The notes: generated from the letters alone by a model not told the origin. A stretch of DNA of 64,000 nt from CBDUQN01 sp965369375 (GCA_965369375.1 CBDUQN010000004.1:1-64000); one strand, 5' to 3'. Counted from the stretch's first letter, positions 16,297 through 25,555 are shown. Numbers and translations are program-made.

Positions 16297-18678
16297 TTGA
16301 AAGACTTTCGATACATAGGCAAAGAGGCGCCCCGCCCTGAAGCGGGTGACAAGGCGGCGGGCAAGGCCAATTACATCCATGATCTGGTCCGTCCCGGGAT
16401 GCTCTATGGAAAGATCAAGTTCAGCGAATATCCCCATGCCCTCATAAAGTACATCGATACCTCGAAGGCCGAGCACCTCCCCGGTGTGAAGGCTGTGATC
16501 ACCGCATACAACACACCCGAGGTCAGGATCGGTTTCATGAAGGATAATTTCGCCCTGAAAAAGGGCAGGGTCCGCCAGTACCGTGATGAGGTCGCCGCGG
16601 TAGCCGCGATCGATCCCGAAATCGCCGAAGAGGCGGCTCGGTTGATCGAGGTCGAGTACGAGCCGCTGCCTGGCATCTTCTCCCCCGAAGAGGCGATGAA
16701 GGAGGGGGCGCCGCTCGTGCACGAGACCGACGCGCGCGGGCGTCCGCGAACGGACAACATCCTGCCGCTGAAGTTCCATCACGAGTCGGGTGATCTGAAC
16801 GCGGGAAAGAAGGCGGCGAAGCATACCGCCGAGGGTGGGTTCTCGACCCCCTGGATACAGCAGTCCTGCATGGGAACGGCCGGGTGCATCGCCGAGTTCG
16901 ACATGAACAGCAACCTTACCCTGTGGGCGAAGACACAGATTCCCTTTCTCGCCCAGCGTGATTTCAATCAGGCCCTCACCGCTATGGGGCTCGGCGGCAG
17001 GAATGCGCGTGTCATCGTGCCGACGCTCGGCGGCGCTTTCGGCACGGGGCTCGATACGCACACCTACGAGTACATTGCAATACTACTCGCCTTCAGGACG
17101 GGAAAGCCGGTGAAGATCGTCTACACGAGAGACGAGGAGTTTGCCAATCTCTCTCCCCGGCAGTCGTCGCGTACGAGGATCGTCCAGGGTTGTGACGCTG
17201 AAGGTAAACTCACCTTCCGGGAAGTGAACGTGCTCCAGGACAACGGCGCCTATACATCGTGGGGTGCGACGTACCCCTCGGTAATGATGCTGCCGGCCAC
17301 GTCGCTCTACCGCGTTTCGAACGTCTACTTCGACGCGAAGCTCGTTTACACGAACAACACCTACAGCCAGGCGATGCGCGGCTACGGCAATCCGGAGCTC
17401 AGCTGGGCGCTCGAGAGCAACATGGATGAGCTCGCCCTAAAAGCGGGGATCGATCCGTTCGATTTCCGGATTATCAACTGCAACGAGCCTGGTGAGACGA
17501 CCCCCATGGGGCTCAAGGTCAGTACCTGCGGTCTCAGGGAGTGTCTCGAGAGCGTTTCGAAGAAGCTCGAATGGAAGAAGAAGCGGGGCAAGGGTACGCG
17601 CCGCGGCGTCGGGATGGCTTCGCTCATGCATGTCGGCGGCTCGGCACGTATCTACCGCTCCGATGCGAGCGGCATCATCATGAAGCTCGATGATTTCTCA
17701 AATGTGAATGTCTACTACGGCGGCGTAGAGATGGGGCAGGGGCTGCACGCGTTTCTGCGGCAGGCGGTCGCCGAGGCGCTCGGTGTGCGAATCGACAGGG
17801 TATTCATCAATCCCACCGATACCGGCACCTGCCCGTGGGACGTCGGGACACACGCGAGCCGCGGCGCCTTTATGGCGGGTAACGCGGCCATCCTCGCTGC
17901 GCAGAAGCTTCGCGCGAGGATCTTCGAGCTCGCCGAAGAGTTATTCTCCAAAGAGGTGGCGAAGAATATCAAAAAGCTTCAGAAGAAAGATCCCGCATTC
18001 GAACCTCCCGACTTTGATGTCTCGGCGGCGGCAAAACGCGACCGCTTCGAGCTGGAGGGCGGATTTATCTTTATCAAGGACGCCCCTGAGGAAGAATGCC
18101 TGCGCGTGGAAATCGGGAGAATGCTTCGCGCGATGCATTTTCGCAACCAGGGCCAGATGCTGACCGCCGAGGTCTTCTACGATCCCCCCAACGAGCTTCC
18201 AGACTTCGAGAAGGGGTACGGCAATATCTCCGCCACCTACGCATACGGCACGCAGGGCGCGGAGGTCGAGGTGGACACCGAGACGGGGGAGGTCACGATC
18301 CTCCGGATGGTCGCCGCTCACGATGTCGGCAGGGTGCTTAATCCCCAAACGCTCGAGGGCCAGATTTACGGGGCCCTTGCACAGGGTGTCGGCTACGCAC
18401 TCTACGAAGAAGTACGTACGCACGAGGGAAAGATCGAAAATCCCAGTTTTCGCGATTACAAGATTCCGGGTACACAGGACATGAACTTTCCGATCGAGCT
18501 CGAGTTTATCGAGACGGACGACGAATACGGCCCGTTCGGCTCGAAGGGGGTCGGCGAGCCCGGCCTCGTGCCGACCGCCCCGGCGATCGCAAACGCGATC
18601 TATGACGCGATCGGCGTTCGCATCTACGATCTGCCCATTACCCCTGAGAAGATACTTGCAGCGCTTGATAATAAATGA
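16297..18678 (+). CDS. Molybdenum hydroxylase catalytic subunit (xanthine dehydrogenase / CoxL family)
   Basis: 793 aa. Xanthine-oxidase-fold Mo-pterin subunit that hydroxylates a carbon using water. Motifs: VPTLGGAFGTG near residue 245, RGYGNPELSWALE near 362 (substrate loop), GVEMGQGLHAF near 475 (pterin contact), HASRGAFMAGNA near 515 and the catalytic Glu in GSKGVGEPG near 752. The start appears to be TTG at 16297, because the ATG at 16290 is out of frame and the homology begins at KDFRYIGKEAPRPEAGD; the ribosome site is weak. It lacks the AYRCSFR loop of CO dehydrogenase, so it is not a CO dehydrogenase. Substrate unknown; a CoA ester or N-heterocycle is plausible from context. Confidence 0.9.
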   Translation: MKDFRYIGKEAPRPEAGDKAAGKANYIHDLVRPGMLYGKIKFSEYPHALIKYIDTSKAEHLPGVKAVITAYNTPEVRIGFMKDNFALKKGRVRQYRDEVAAVAAIDPEIAEEAARLIEVEYEPLPGIFSPEEAMKEGAPLVHETDARGRPRTDNILPLKFHHESGDLNAGKKAAKHTAEGGFSTPWIQQSCMGTAGCIAEFDMNSNLTLWAKTQIPFLAQRDFNQALTAMGLGGRNARVIVPTLGGAFGTGLDTHTYEYIAILLAFRTGKPVKIVYTRDEEFANLSPRQSSRTRIVQGCDAEGKLTFREVNVLQDNGAYTSWGATYPSVMMLPATSLYRVSNVYFDAKLVYTNNTYSQAMRGYGNPELSWALESNMDELALKAGIDPFDFRIINCNEPGETTPMGLKVSTCGLRECLESVSKKLEWKKKRGKGTRRGVGMASLMHVGGSARIYRSDASGIIMKLDDFSNVNVYYGGVEMGQGLHAFLRQAVAEALGVRIDRVFINPTDTGTCPWDVGTHASRGAFMAGNAAILAAQKLRARIFELAEELFSKEVAKNIKKLQKKDPAFEPPDFDVSAAAKRDRFELEGGFIFIKDAPEEECLRVEIGRMLRAMHFRNQGQMLTAEVFYDPPNELPDFEKGYGNISATYAYGTQGAEVEVDTETGEVTILRMVAAHDVGRVLNPQTLEGQIYGALAQGVGYALYEEVRTHEGKIENPSFRDYKIPGTQDMNFPIELEFIETDDEYGPFGSKGVGEPGLVPTAPAIANAIYDAIGVRIYDLPITPEKILAALDNK

Positions 18679-18687
18679 CAGGTGGAC

Positions 18688-18761
18688 CTGCATGTCGGAA
18701 AGGAGTGTGGTCGACATGAGACGTGGCTCTGCATGTCAGAGGGGAGCGTGTTCAAGATGAG
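18688..18761 (+). repeat. Direct duplication of a translation-start region
   Basis: Two 33-bp copies, at 18688-18720 and 18729-18761 (offset 41 bp), share the frame CTGCATGTC(G/A)GA(A/G)(A/G)GGAG(T/C)GTG and end in ATGAG. Each copy carries a purine-rich ribosome-site-like GGAG and an ATG. The second copy leads into the small secreted protein; the first leads nowhere. Confidence 0.6.
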
Positions 18762-19089
18762 AATGAAGACCCTGCTGCTCGTGCTCGCAGTGCTCTCGCT
18801 GTCGGTTTCGGCGCTTTTCAGTGCCGGAGAGAAGGCGGAGAAAATAGAGATCAAGCCGGTGCTCGTCGGCGCAGGTCTCGAGAGTGGACTGGAATTCAAG
18901 CTGGCACGAGTCTTTTCCATGTACGCAGGAATATCGCTCGATCTGCATTTCAAGAAAGCCTTTGATGACTTTTCCGGTATGATCAAAGACGAGGATATGC
19001 GGGCTAAGATAGACGAGATAGGCTATACATACGAAGGCATGCAGTTAACTTCAGCAGGTGTCATACTGGGGCTGAAGTACTATTTCTAG
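18757..19089 (+). CDS. Small exported protein, probable outer-membrane barrel fragment-type (hypothetical)
   Basis: 110 aa from the ATG at 18757 (GGGGAG about 10 nt upstream); in-frame starts at 18682 and 18733 exist but would add residues before the signal peptide. Signal peptide MRMKTLLLVLAVLSLSVSA then FSAGEKAEK. The mature part has alternating hydrophobic residues and ends in aromatic Phe (GVILGLKYYF), as outer-membrane barrel strands do, although 85 residues make at most a few strands. I do not recognise a family. It follows the Mo hydroxylase by 78 bp. Confidence 0.65.
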   Translation: MRMKTLLLVLAVLSLSVSALFSAGEKAEKIEIKPVLVGAGLESGLEFKLARVFSMYAGISLDLHFKKAFDDFSGMIKDEDMRAKIDEIGYTYEGMQLTSAGVILGLKYYF

Positions 19090-19113
19090 CTTCCTCAAGC
19101 GCGGTTTGAATCG

Positions 19114-19503
19114 GTGGAAATATCACACGCAGGACGAGATCGATTTCTCAGCGTGCTCCACATATGTGTGGGATTAGCCCTGCTGCCCCTCTCGTATGTA
19201 TTCGGCTTCTTGCTTGTCCCGATTGTTGCACTCGTACCGCTCTGGATGATCGTCCTCGGTATCAAGCTTTGGCGAAGTTCCGAAAAAGCGATGCGCTTGC
19301 TCAGACGAACCCATTACATTCTCATTATTCTTGGGGCAATTATGATCGCTTACGGGATATATTGTCTTTGGAGGGCTCATCTCAGCGCGATGGAGGGCGG
19401 GGGGCTCTTGGGAGCTTTTGGCGTTATACCGATCCTGTACGGGATTTTGCTCGGAGTTACATCGGTGATTTCATTGGTAATTGATAGAAAAGTGCGTTGC
19501 TGA
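19114..19503 (+). CDS. Small four-helix membrane protein (hypothetical)
   Basis: 129 aa, GTG start at 19114. Four hydrophobic segments are visible: about residues 12-32, 34-50, 66-88 and 98-122, with basic residues between helices 2 and 3 (KLWRSSEKAMRLLRRTH) consistent with a cytoplasmic loop. No catalytic or binding motif is recognised. It lies 24 bp after the small exported protein and converges on iorB. Function unknown. Confidence 0.6.
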   Translation: MEISHAGRDRFLSVLHICVGLALLPLSYVFGFLLVPIVALVPLWMIVLGIKLWRSSEKAMRLLRRTHYILIILGAIMIAYGIYCLWRAHLSAMEGGGLLGAFGVIPILYGILLGVTSVISLVIDRKVRC

Positions 19504-19525
19504 AAAATAGCGAATCAGTGGTGTG

Positions 19526-20083
19526 TTACTTTTTCCCTGCTTCATAGCCCATCTCGAATGCTCTGAGATTCGTCTCGAGGTGGGCTTTTTTCGTGATAGA
19601 TTCGAGCACGGACTTCAGCTCTTCATATTTATAGGGGACGAGGCCGGTTCCCACGGAATAGCCGATCAGTATGATATTCGTCGACATGATCGATCCGATC
19701 TTCGCTGCGGCGCCGCTTGCGTCGAACGATCTGAACTCGGTCTCATTCTTCCCAAGATGATCGAGCACCTTCGCATCGAAACGAGCGGCGTTTTCGAGAT
19801 TGGTGAAGCAGACGCCGCCGTTTCTCAGGAATTTCAGGCTCTTGTAGGTTTCGTTCTCCTCGAAGGAGTAGAGGATATCCGCCGTTCCTTCCCGGATCAT
19901 GGAGCTGTGAAAAGATCCGAGCTTTAAATGCGCGGTAACGGAGCCGCCACGCTGGCTCATGCCGTGCGTTTCGGAGCCCATGACGGCCATCCCCGCTTTC
20001 AAGCCCCACTCGGCGATGAGCCTCGAAGAGAAGAGGATCCCCTGTCCGCCGATTCCCGCCAGTATGATCTGCACTTTCTTCAT
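19526..20083 (-). CDS. iorB: Indolepyruvate:ferredoxin oxidoreductase beta subunit
   Basis: 185 aa, typical for IorB (gamma domain of 2-oxoacid:ferredoxin oxidoreductases). Begins with ILAGIGGQGILFSSRLIAE, followed by GSETHGMSQRGGSV, both family hallmarks. It partners IorA, 6 bp upstream, in oxidative decarboxylation of aryl 2-oxoacids to acyl-CoA with reduction of ferredoxin. It fits amino-acid fermentation, or supply of reduced ferredoxin to the radical dehydratase system of this window. Confidence 0.92.
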   Translation of the reverse strand: MKKVQIILAGIGGQGILFSSRLIAEWGLKAGMAVMGSETHGMSQRGGSVTAHLKLGSFHSSMIREGTADILYSFEENETYKSLKFLRNGGVCFTNLENAARFDAKVLDHLGKNETEFRSFDASGAAAKIGSIMSTNIILIGYSVGTGLVPYKYEELKSVLESITKKAHLETNLRAFEMGYEAGKK

Positions 20084-20089
20084 CAGCCT

Positions 20090-21964
20090 TTAATCATCTA
20101 CCCCGACGATGGCGTCCTGCGGGCAGACAGTAATGCAGACGCCGCAGTCGACGCAGTACATGCGGTTGATCACGACACGCTCGGTGTCTTCGTTCATAAC
20201 GAGGGCCGGACACTCGAAGTAATCGAGACAATACCTGCAGCCATTGCAATCATCATTGATTTCAACCTTGATCGAGATCTTGTTGCGCACTTCGGGGTAC
20301 CGTATCACGCAGGGATGTCTCGCGACGATCACGGCTATCCCGCCGTCCTTTTCCTGATTGTACGCGCGTGCCTCTTTGAGGAGCGCTATCAATTCCTCGA
20401 CATTGTAGGCGTCCAGTGTTCGAATCCATGTCACGCCGCATCCCCTGATCAATTCCTCGAGCGGAACCTTTTTGCCTTCGCCACCGTCGGCCGTCACACC
20501 GAGGCCGGGCGTCGGCTGCATTCCCGTCATCGCGGTTGTTTCGTTGTCGAGAAGAACGAGTATGAATCGCGCGTTGTTGTAAACGGCGCTCAGCAGCGAA
20601 GTGGTGCCCGAATGATAGAATGTCGAATCGCCCATTGTCGCGACGATGGGGATATCATTGTTATCCTGATGGTACGCCTGGTAGAAGCCGCTCGCCAGCG
20701 TGATCCCCGCGCCCATATCGAGAACGGTGTCCACCGCCCCGAGATTGATACCGAGCGTGTAGCACCCGATATCGCTCGTGTAGATCGCCTTCGGGAGCGC
20801 CTTTCTGATCGCAAAGAAGGCGGCCCGCTCCGGGCACCCCGGGCATAGAGTGGGCTTTCGGATCGGCAGCTCGAGCTCTTCGATCCGCTTGTCGAGGTCG
20901 GTCTCTTCGATCTTTTCGATACGGGTTGTGCCGTGCTCCCCGAGGAAATCGGCCAGAACGTTATTGATGACATCGGGGGTGAGCTCTCCATGGTTCGGTA
21001 CGTGACCGGTCAGTCGACCAAGAATCTTGCGCTTGTCGATGATCTGGGATTCGATAACCGAGTCGGTTTCCTCCATTACGAGAACTTTTTCGTGCTCCTC
21101 GATAAAGGCGGCGACCCTCTTTTGGGGCAGCGGGTAGGGCGTACCGATCTTGAGGACATCAACGGTACCTCGAGTATCCGTATCTTCAAGGATATCCATG
21201 AGCGCGGCAAAACTCATGCTGCACGTGATGATGCCGAGCGGCGTGTCGTTGCCGTTTTCCACCTCGTAATTCCACTTTGTATCTGTTTCGAATCGCTCTT
21301 GTATATTCTTCAGTGTTTCGTTGAGCTTTTTGTGCAGGATCAGCCTGAATCGCGGCGTCGCCGCCCACCGGGCCGGTTCTTTCTTGAAATCGGCCGGCCG
21401 GTCGAGCTCTATCACGGGGGAAAGCGTTATGCTCTGCCTCGCGTGAGAGACCCTGATCGTCGGGCGCAGGAGAACGGGAACCTGGAATTCCTCGGAGAGC
21501 TCGAAGGCTTCCTTTACCATCTCCTTCGCTTCCAGCGGTGTCGATGGATCGTACACGGGCACCTTGGCGAACATGCCGAAGAAGCGCGAATCCTGCTCCG
21601 TCTGTGAGCTGTGCGGCCCGGGATCGTCACAGCTTATAATCACAAGACCCCCGACGACACCGGTATAGGCCGAGCTCATGAGCGAGTCGGAAGCGACATT
21701 GAGTCCCACCTGCTTCATGGCGACGGCGGCCCTCTTTCCCGATATGCTCGCGGCGAGTGCGTTATCGAAGGCCACCTTCTCATTCGCCGACCATTCGATG
21801 TAGGTATCGAGCCCCAGCTCTTTCTTGAATGCAACGACCGCGGGGAGAATCTCCGAGCTCGGTGTCCCGGGGTAGGAGGTCATGACGTGGCATCCCGCCT
21901 CGACGATGCCCCTGCCGATGGCGGCGTTTCCCAGGAGAATTCTGATTTCCTTGTCTTTGGCCAT
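20090..21964 (-). CDS. iorA: Indolepyruvate:ferredoxin oxidoreductase alpha subunit
   Basis: 624 aa, full length. N-terminal pyrimidine-binding domain (LLGNAAIGRGIVEAGCHVMTSYPGTP), central domain with the CPGCPERAAF motif near residue 373, TPP-binding GDSTFYHSG near residue 437, and two C-terminal [4Fe-4S] motifs: CNGCRYCLDYFECP and CVDCGVCITVCP. Catalyses TPP-dependent decarboxylation of indolepyruvate or phenylpyruvate to the acyl-CoA, reducing ferredoxin in the cytoplasm. Translated just ahead of iorB. Confidence 0.94.
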   Translation of the reverse strand: MAKDKEIRILLGNAAIGRGIVEAGCHVMTSYPGTPSSEILPAVVAFKKELGLDTYIEWSANEKVAFDNALAASISGKRAAVAMKQVGLNVASDSLMSSAYTGVVGGLVIISCDDPGPHSSQTEQDSRFFGMFAKVPVYDPSTPLEAKEMVKEAFELSEEFQVPVLLRPTIRVSHARQSITLSPVIELDRPADFKKEPARWAATPRFRLILHKKLNETLKNIQERFETDTKWNYEVENGNDTPLGIITCSMSFAALMDILEDTDTRGTVDVLKIGTPYPLPQKRVAAFIEEHEKVLVMEETDSVIESQIIDKRKILGRLTGHVPNHGELTPDVINNVLADFLGEHGTTRIEKIEETDLDKRIEELELPIRKPTLCPGCPERAAFFAIRKALPKAIYTSDIGCYTLGINLGAVDTVLDMGAGITLASGFYQAYHQDNNDIPIVATMGDSTFYHSGTTSLLSAVYNNARFILVLLDNETTAMTGMQPTPGLGVTADGGEGKKVPLEELIRGCGVTWIRTLDAYNVEELIALLKEARAYNQEKDGGIAVIVARHPCVIRYPEVRNKISIKVEINDDCNGCRYCLDYFECPALVMNEDTERVVINRMYCVDCGVCITVCPQDAIVGVDD

Positions 21965-22087
21965 TTTGCTGGATCCGGACTTACGGAATTATCTATGTTA
22001 TCGTATCCATATAAAGTAAACGTCGGAGGATTATGCCAGAATCATTTTTAAAATGCCAGACTAAAAGGTGAAGAATGAGTGCATTTC

Positions 22088-23863
22088 TCAGCGGCGGGGG
22101 AAGGGTTGAAGCATTTTCGGATCATAATCAATTGGAAGCCGGCATTCTGCAACCATTTGTTCGCGCAATTCATCGAGAATACGCCTGTCTCGTAGCGCAT
22201 CCTTCCGGACATAATTCCCCGAGTGGTAGGGCTTGTCCGTTCTCTTCGCCGCCCAGGACGAAATTCCCTCGCGGATAGGAAGATAGTCCCTCCTGAAACG
22301 CGGGTCGTATTCCAGGTCGGTGATCATCGACCAGTAGTCATGGATCTGTATAAAGGTCGGTTTGATGTCGTCAAAGATGTAATCCTTGAGTTTCTGCGTA
22401 TCCTTGTCCAAGGTCTTTCCAATGGTGCGATCGCAGAGACCTCCTAAGTCGTAAATAACATGTCGTGAGAAATACAACGTACCTCCCGCATCCGGACAGA
22501 GCAATGTTGTATCACCGATTCCCAGCATGTCTGCATAGCAGTTGAATCGATATGCCAATACGCGGGCGACCCTGAAAAACTTCAGCGGAGAATCGGCGGC
22601 GAATCTCCGGGAGCGCGGCAGGCTGAGAATAGCGGTCGAAGCGATGAAAACGATTCCGAGAACAGCTATCAATGCGATACGAAAGGCCGGTTTTTTGATG
22701 GTCATCGACAAGAACGCCGAAACGATGATGCCCAGGAATGAGTAGAAAAAGACAAAAAACGGCGAAGCAAATCTGAACTCTCCCATCCAATCGAGAGGTA
22801 GGAGGCTGTAAATGGCCCACGATGTGAGCAACATGAGCAGCAGGATGATATACGGCATGCGCTTGCGGGCCCTCTGGAAGAAGAGCGAAGAGATGATTAT
22901 CAGTGCCAGAATCACCGGACTCGTGCGTCTCGAAAGCATACTGGCAAGGATGTCGTAGGTCTTTGTCACGTAATAGCGGGTGTGCAGGATGACCTCGTGC
23001 CCCGATTCCACTGTGGGGCCGCCCTTCACGTAGTACGGATTGGGTTTTGTGTCGTTGAAATATGTATATCTGAATATCATGAAGCTTCCGTAAAGCACGG
23101 CGAAAAAGAGCACATATATGAGCGCGTGCCTGATCACCGTTCTGTAGTGAGTCCTGTCGCCCAGCATCTTGATTAGACAGTAGAGAGGAAATACGAATGC
23201 AAAGACGATCCCGTCAGGTCTCGTCAGGCCTATCAAGGTCCCCGTGATTGCTATCACTATAGGCATTGCAAAAGTCGGCGCCGCCGAGCTCTCGTGTTTG
23301 AGAATAAGATAGAAGAGGAGCACGGAGAGCAGGATGTAAAGAGGATTCTCGAGACCGGATGTCGTCCATATGACGATACTCGAATTGAGTGAGAGTAAAA
23401 TGAGGATAAGAGCGGTTATCCATCGTTTGTACTGCACGTCGCTGAAATACGTCACGATACATTTTTGAAGAATGAGGTAGGTGATGAGAATACAAACGGC
23501 GCTCAGAATTTTCACCGGGATGGCCGGATTTGACGGTGGCGATATAAAAAACGGAGAAAGAAGGATGGTCCAGAGGAAATTGGAAAATCCTTCCACCGGC
23601 GGCACACCGATTTGCGATACGAGGCCGTGTCCATGGATGAAGTTGTGTGCGTAGGCGAATGATATACCGGCATCGTCGACCAGCCACCTGCGAAAGAGTG
23701 AAGCGTGCAGGCAATAGACGATAAATGCTGAAACCGGTGCGAGGAAAGATGTCACGTAGCCCGATAGTGCAGATTGCTTCATCATAATCCTGATTTTATT
23801 CAACTCCTGTGGATTATGCCAGACTCTTGTGCAAATGACGAGAGCTATTGTATTTTTTGACAT
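22088..23863 (-). CDS. Polytopic GT-C-type glycosyltransferase (putative)
   Basis: 591 aa with about ten hydrophobic segments. After the first helix a long external loop carries RRWLVDDAGISFAYAHNFIHGHG, the acidic pair (DD) expected for lipid-linked-sugar GT-C transferases; the conserved GVPPVEGFSNFLW follows. The soluble C-terminal 150 residues are periplasmic-like. Start ATG at 23863 has AGGA about 8 nt upstream; an alternative at the MMK of about residue 27 is possible. Likely transfers a sugar from a polyprenyl-phosphate donor in the envelope, but acceptor and sugar are unknown. Confidence 0.75.
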   Translation of the reverse strand: MSKNTIALVICTRVWHNPQELNKIRIMMKQSALSGYVTSFLAPVSAFIVYCLHASLFRRWLVDDAGISFAYAHNFIHGHGLVSQIGVPPVEGFSNFLWTILLSPFFISPPSNPAIPVKILSAVCILITYLILQKCIVTYFSDVQYKRWITALILILLSLNSSIVIWTTSGLENPLYILLSVLLFYLILKHESSAAPTFAMPIVIAITGTLIGLTRPDGIVFAFVFPLYCLIKMLGDRTHYRTVIRHALIYVLFFAVLYGSFMIFRYTYFNDTKPNPYYVKGGPTVESGHEVILHTRYYVTKTYDILASMLSRRTSPVILALIIISSLFFQRARKRMPYIILLLMLLTSWAIYSLLPLDWMGEFRFASPFFVFFYSFLGIIVSAFLSMTIKKPAFRIALIAVLGIVFIASTAILSLPRSRRFAADSPLKFFRVARVLAYRFNCYADMLGIGDTTLLCPDAGGTLYFSRHVIYDLGGLCDRTIGKTLDKDTQKLKDYIFDDIKPTFIQIHDYWSMITDLEYDPRFRRDYLPIREGISSWAAKRTDKPYHSGNYVRKDALRDRRILDELREQMVAECRLPIDYDPKMLQPFPRR

Positions 23864-23932
23864 TGCATTTTTCCTGTGTTATGTGTTGAGCGGACGTCTA
23901 CATTTGATAACGATTCGCTCTGGAGGCCACAC

Positions 23933-24331
23933 ATGATCAAGCAGATCAGTCATCTCGGGATAGCGGTCAAAGATCTCGATGAGTCGAGGGACTTCTACCG
24001 CTCGGTTTTCGGACTCGGGTCATCCGATCCGATTACGAGTGAAGACGGCACGATGAAGGCGAGTCTCGTCGAGATCGGCGGAACGATCATCGAGCTCCTG
24101 CAGCCTGTCGGCAATGAAGGGGTGATGGCGAAATTTCTCGAGAAGCGCGGGGAGGGATTTCATCATATTTGTTATGAAGTGGACGATATCACAGTGGAGA
24201 TCGAACAGCTCCTGGCCAGGGGAATGGAGGTTCTTGGGACCCCGAGAGAGGGTGTGGAGGGGCTGGCCGTTTTTCTCCATCCGCGCGGGACGCACGGCGT
24301 TCTTGTCGAGCTTGTTGAGAAGAAGGAGTAG
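23933..24331 (+). CDS. Methylmalonyl-CoA epimerase-like VOC protein (second copy)
   Basis: 132 aa from the ATG at 23933, with TGGAGG 7 nt upstream; an upstream in-frame extension has no homology. Motifs are closer to canonical epimerases than the copy at 10541: ISHLGIAVKDLDES, Glu in GGTIIELLQP, GEGFHHICYEVDD and GTHGVLVELVEK, giving His, Glu, His, Glu metal ligands. It starts a plus-strand operon with an acyl-CoA dehydrogenase, so it may serve the mutase elsewhere or a related acyl-CoA racemisation. Confidence 0.85.
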   Translation: MIKQISHLGIAVKDLDESRDFYRSVFGLGSSDPITSEDGTMKASLVEIGGTIIELLQPVGNEGVMAKFLEKRGEGFHHICYEVDDITVEIEQLLARGMEVLGTPREGVEGLAVFLHPRGTHGVLVELVEKKE

Positions 24332-24372
24332 AGAGCTTTATATCTGTGCATTGAATATCCGGAGGATAGGGA

Positions 24373-25527
24373 ATGGATTTCGAATTCACTGAAGAGCAGC
24401 GGATGATGCAAGACACGGCCCGGAAGTTCGCCGGGCGGGAAATGTTGCCGAATGTGAGGGATAATGTGCGCGAAGAGCTTTTCGATCGCGCGATCATCAA
24501 GAAGATGGCTTCACAGGGTCTCCTCGCGCCTCATATGCCGAAGGAGTATGGGGGATTGGAGCTCGATTATATCACCTCGGCGATTATCTGGGAGGAGCTC
24601 TCCAGGGTGAGTCTCGCGGTAACCCAGGCGGCGGTGAGCGGTCCCGTTCAGGCCGCGATGAACCTGCTCGACGCCGGCAGTGATGAGCAGAAGCGGAAAT
24701 ACCTGCCGGGTGTATGCAGCGGTGATCTCATTATATCGGGGGCCGTTGTCGAGCCCAACGCCGGCAGCGATTCATCCATGATCGAGACGACCGCCGTGCA
24801 GGAGGGGGATCGCTGGATCATAAACGGAAACAAGATATTCATCACGAACGGTGAGATAGCCGATGTCATCTTGTTCATCGCCCAGACGGACAAGAGTAAG
24901 GGGCTGAAAGGCCTCGCCTCGTTTATCGTCGAGAGGGGCACGCCGGGCCTCTCCAGCACGCCGATGAAGGGAAAGATCAGCTGGCGCGGCGGGAGCGAGG
25001 GCGAACTGAATTTCACCGATATGGAGCTTCCCCCCGAGAACCAGGTCGGCGAAACGGGACGCGCGCTGCGGGATGCGCTGCGCGGCATCGATACGGCCCG
25101 GTTGTTTCTCGCCGCAGGCGCCGTCGGACTCGCCCAGGACTGTCTCGATGCCAGTATTACATATGCAAAAGAGCGCGAACAATTCGGGAAGCCGATCGGC
25201 GGTCATCAGTTGATTCAGCAGCTTATCGCCGATATGGCGACGAAGACCGAGGCGGCGAGATTGCTCACGTTACGCGCCGCCGATCTCAAGGACCGTGGCA
25301 TCCGCCACATAAAGGAGATGTCATACGCGAAATACTTTGCCACCGAGACGGCTCTCTGGGTTGCATCCCAGGCCGTCAAGATCCACGGTTCATACGGAAC
25401 GTTCGATGATTTCCCCGTCGGGCACCACTATCAGGATGCGATCACGGCAACGATTCTCGGCGGCACGGCGCAGATGCACCAGTTGATAATCGGACAGCAG
25501 CTTCTCGAGATGGCTGCATTCAGGTAA
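24373..25527 (+). CDS. Acyl-CoA dehydrogenase, non-canonical active site
   Basis: 384 aa, standard length. FAD/acyl-CoA motifs: VVEPNAGSD near residue 125, WIINGNKIFITNG near 148, AAGAVGLAQDCLD near 247, KEREQFGKPI near 267. The usual catalytic Glu position (IYEGT in short- and medium-chain enzymes) reads ILGGT (G363). The alternative Glu used by isovaleryl- and long-chain enzymes aligns with A242 in GIDTAR. Thus neither known Glu base is visible; the PVExxxRD motif is also altered to PVGHHYQD. It could use another acid (as reported for some alicyclic acyl-CoA dehydrogenases) or do different chemistry. Lies 41 bp after the epimerase. Confidence 0.88.
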   Translation: MDFEFTEEQRMMQDTARKFAGREMLPNVRDNVREELFDRAIIKKMASQGLLAPHMPKEYGGLELDYITSAIIWEELSRVSLAVTQAAVSGPVQAAMNLLDAGSDEQKRKYLPGVCSGDLIISGAVVEPNAGSDSSMIETTAVQEGDRWIINGNKIFITNGEIADVILFIAQTDKSKGLKGLASFIVERGTPGLSSTPMKGKISWRGGSEGELNFTDMELPPENQVGETGRALRDALRGIDTARLFLAAGAVGLAQDCLDASITYAKEREQFGKPIGGHQLIQQLIADMATKTEAARLLTLRAADLKDRGIRHIKEMSYAKYFATETALWVASQAVKIHGSYGTFDDFPVGHHYQDAITATILGGTAQMHQLIIGQQLLEMAAFR

Positions 25528-25555
25528 CGGCCGATCGTGAGAACGGAATCACCTT

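Noticed and set aside
16297..18678. CO dehydrogenase large subunit (coxL)
   Set aside because: The Cu-binding AYRCSFR loop of form I CoxL is not found; the corresponding loop reads RGYGNPEL.
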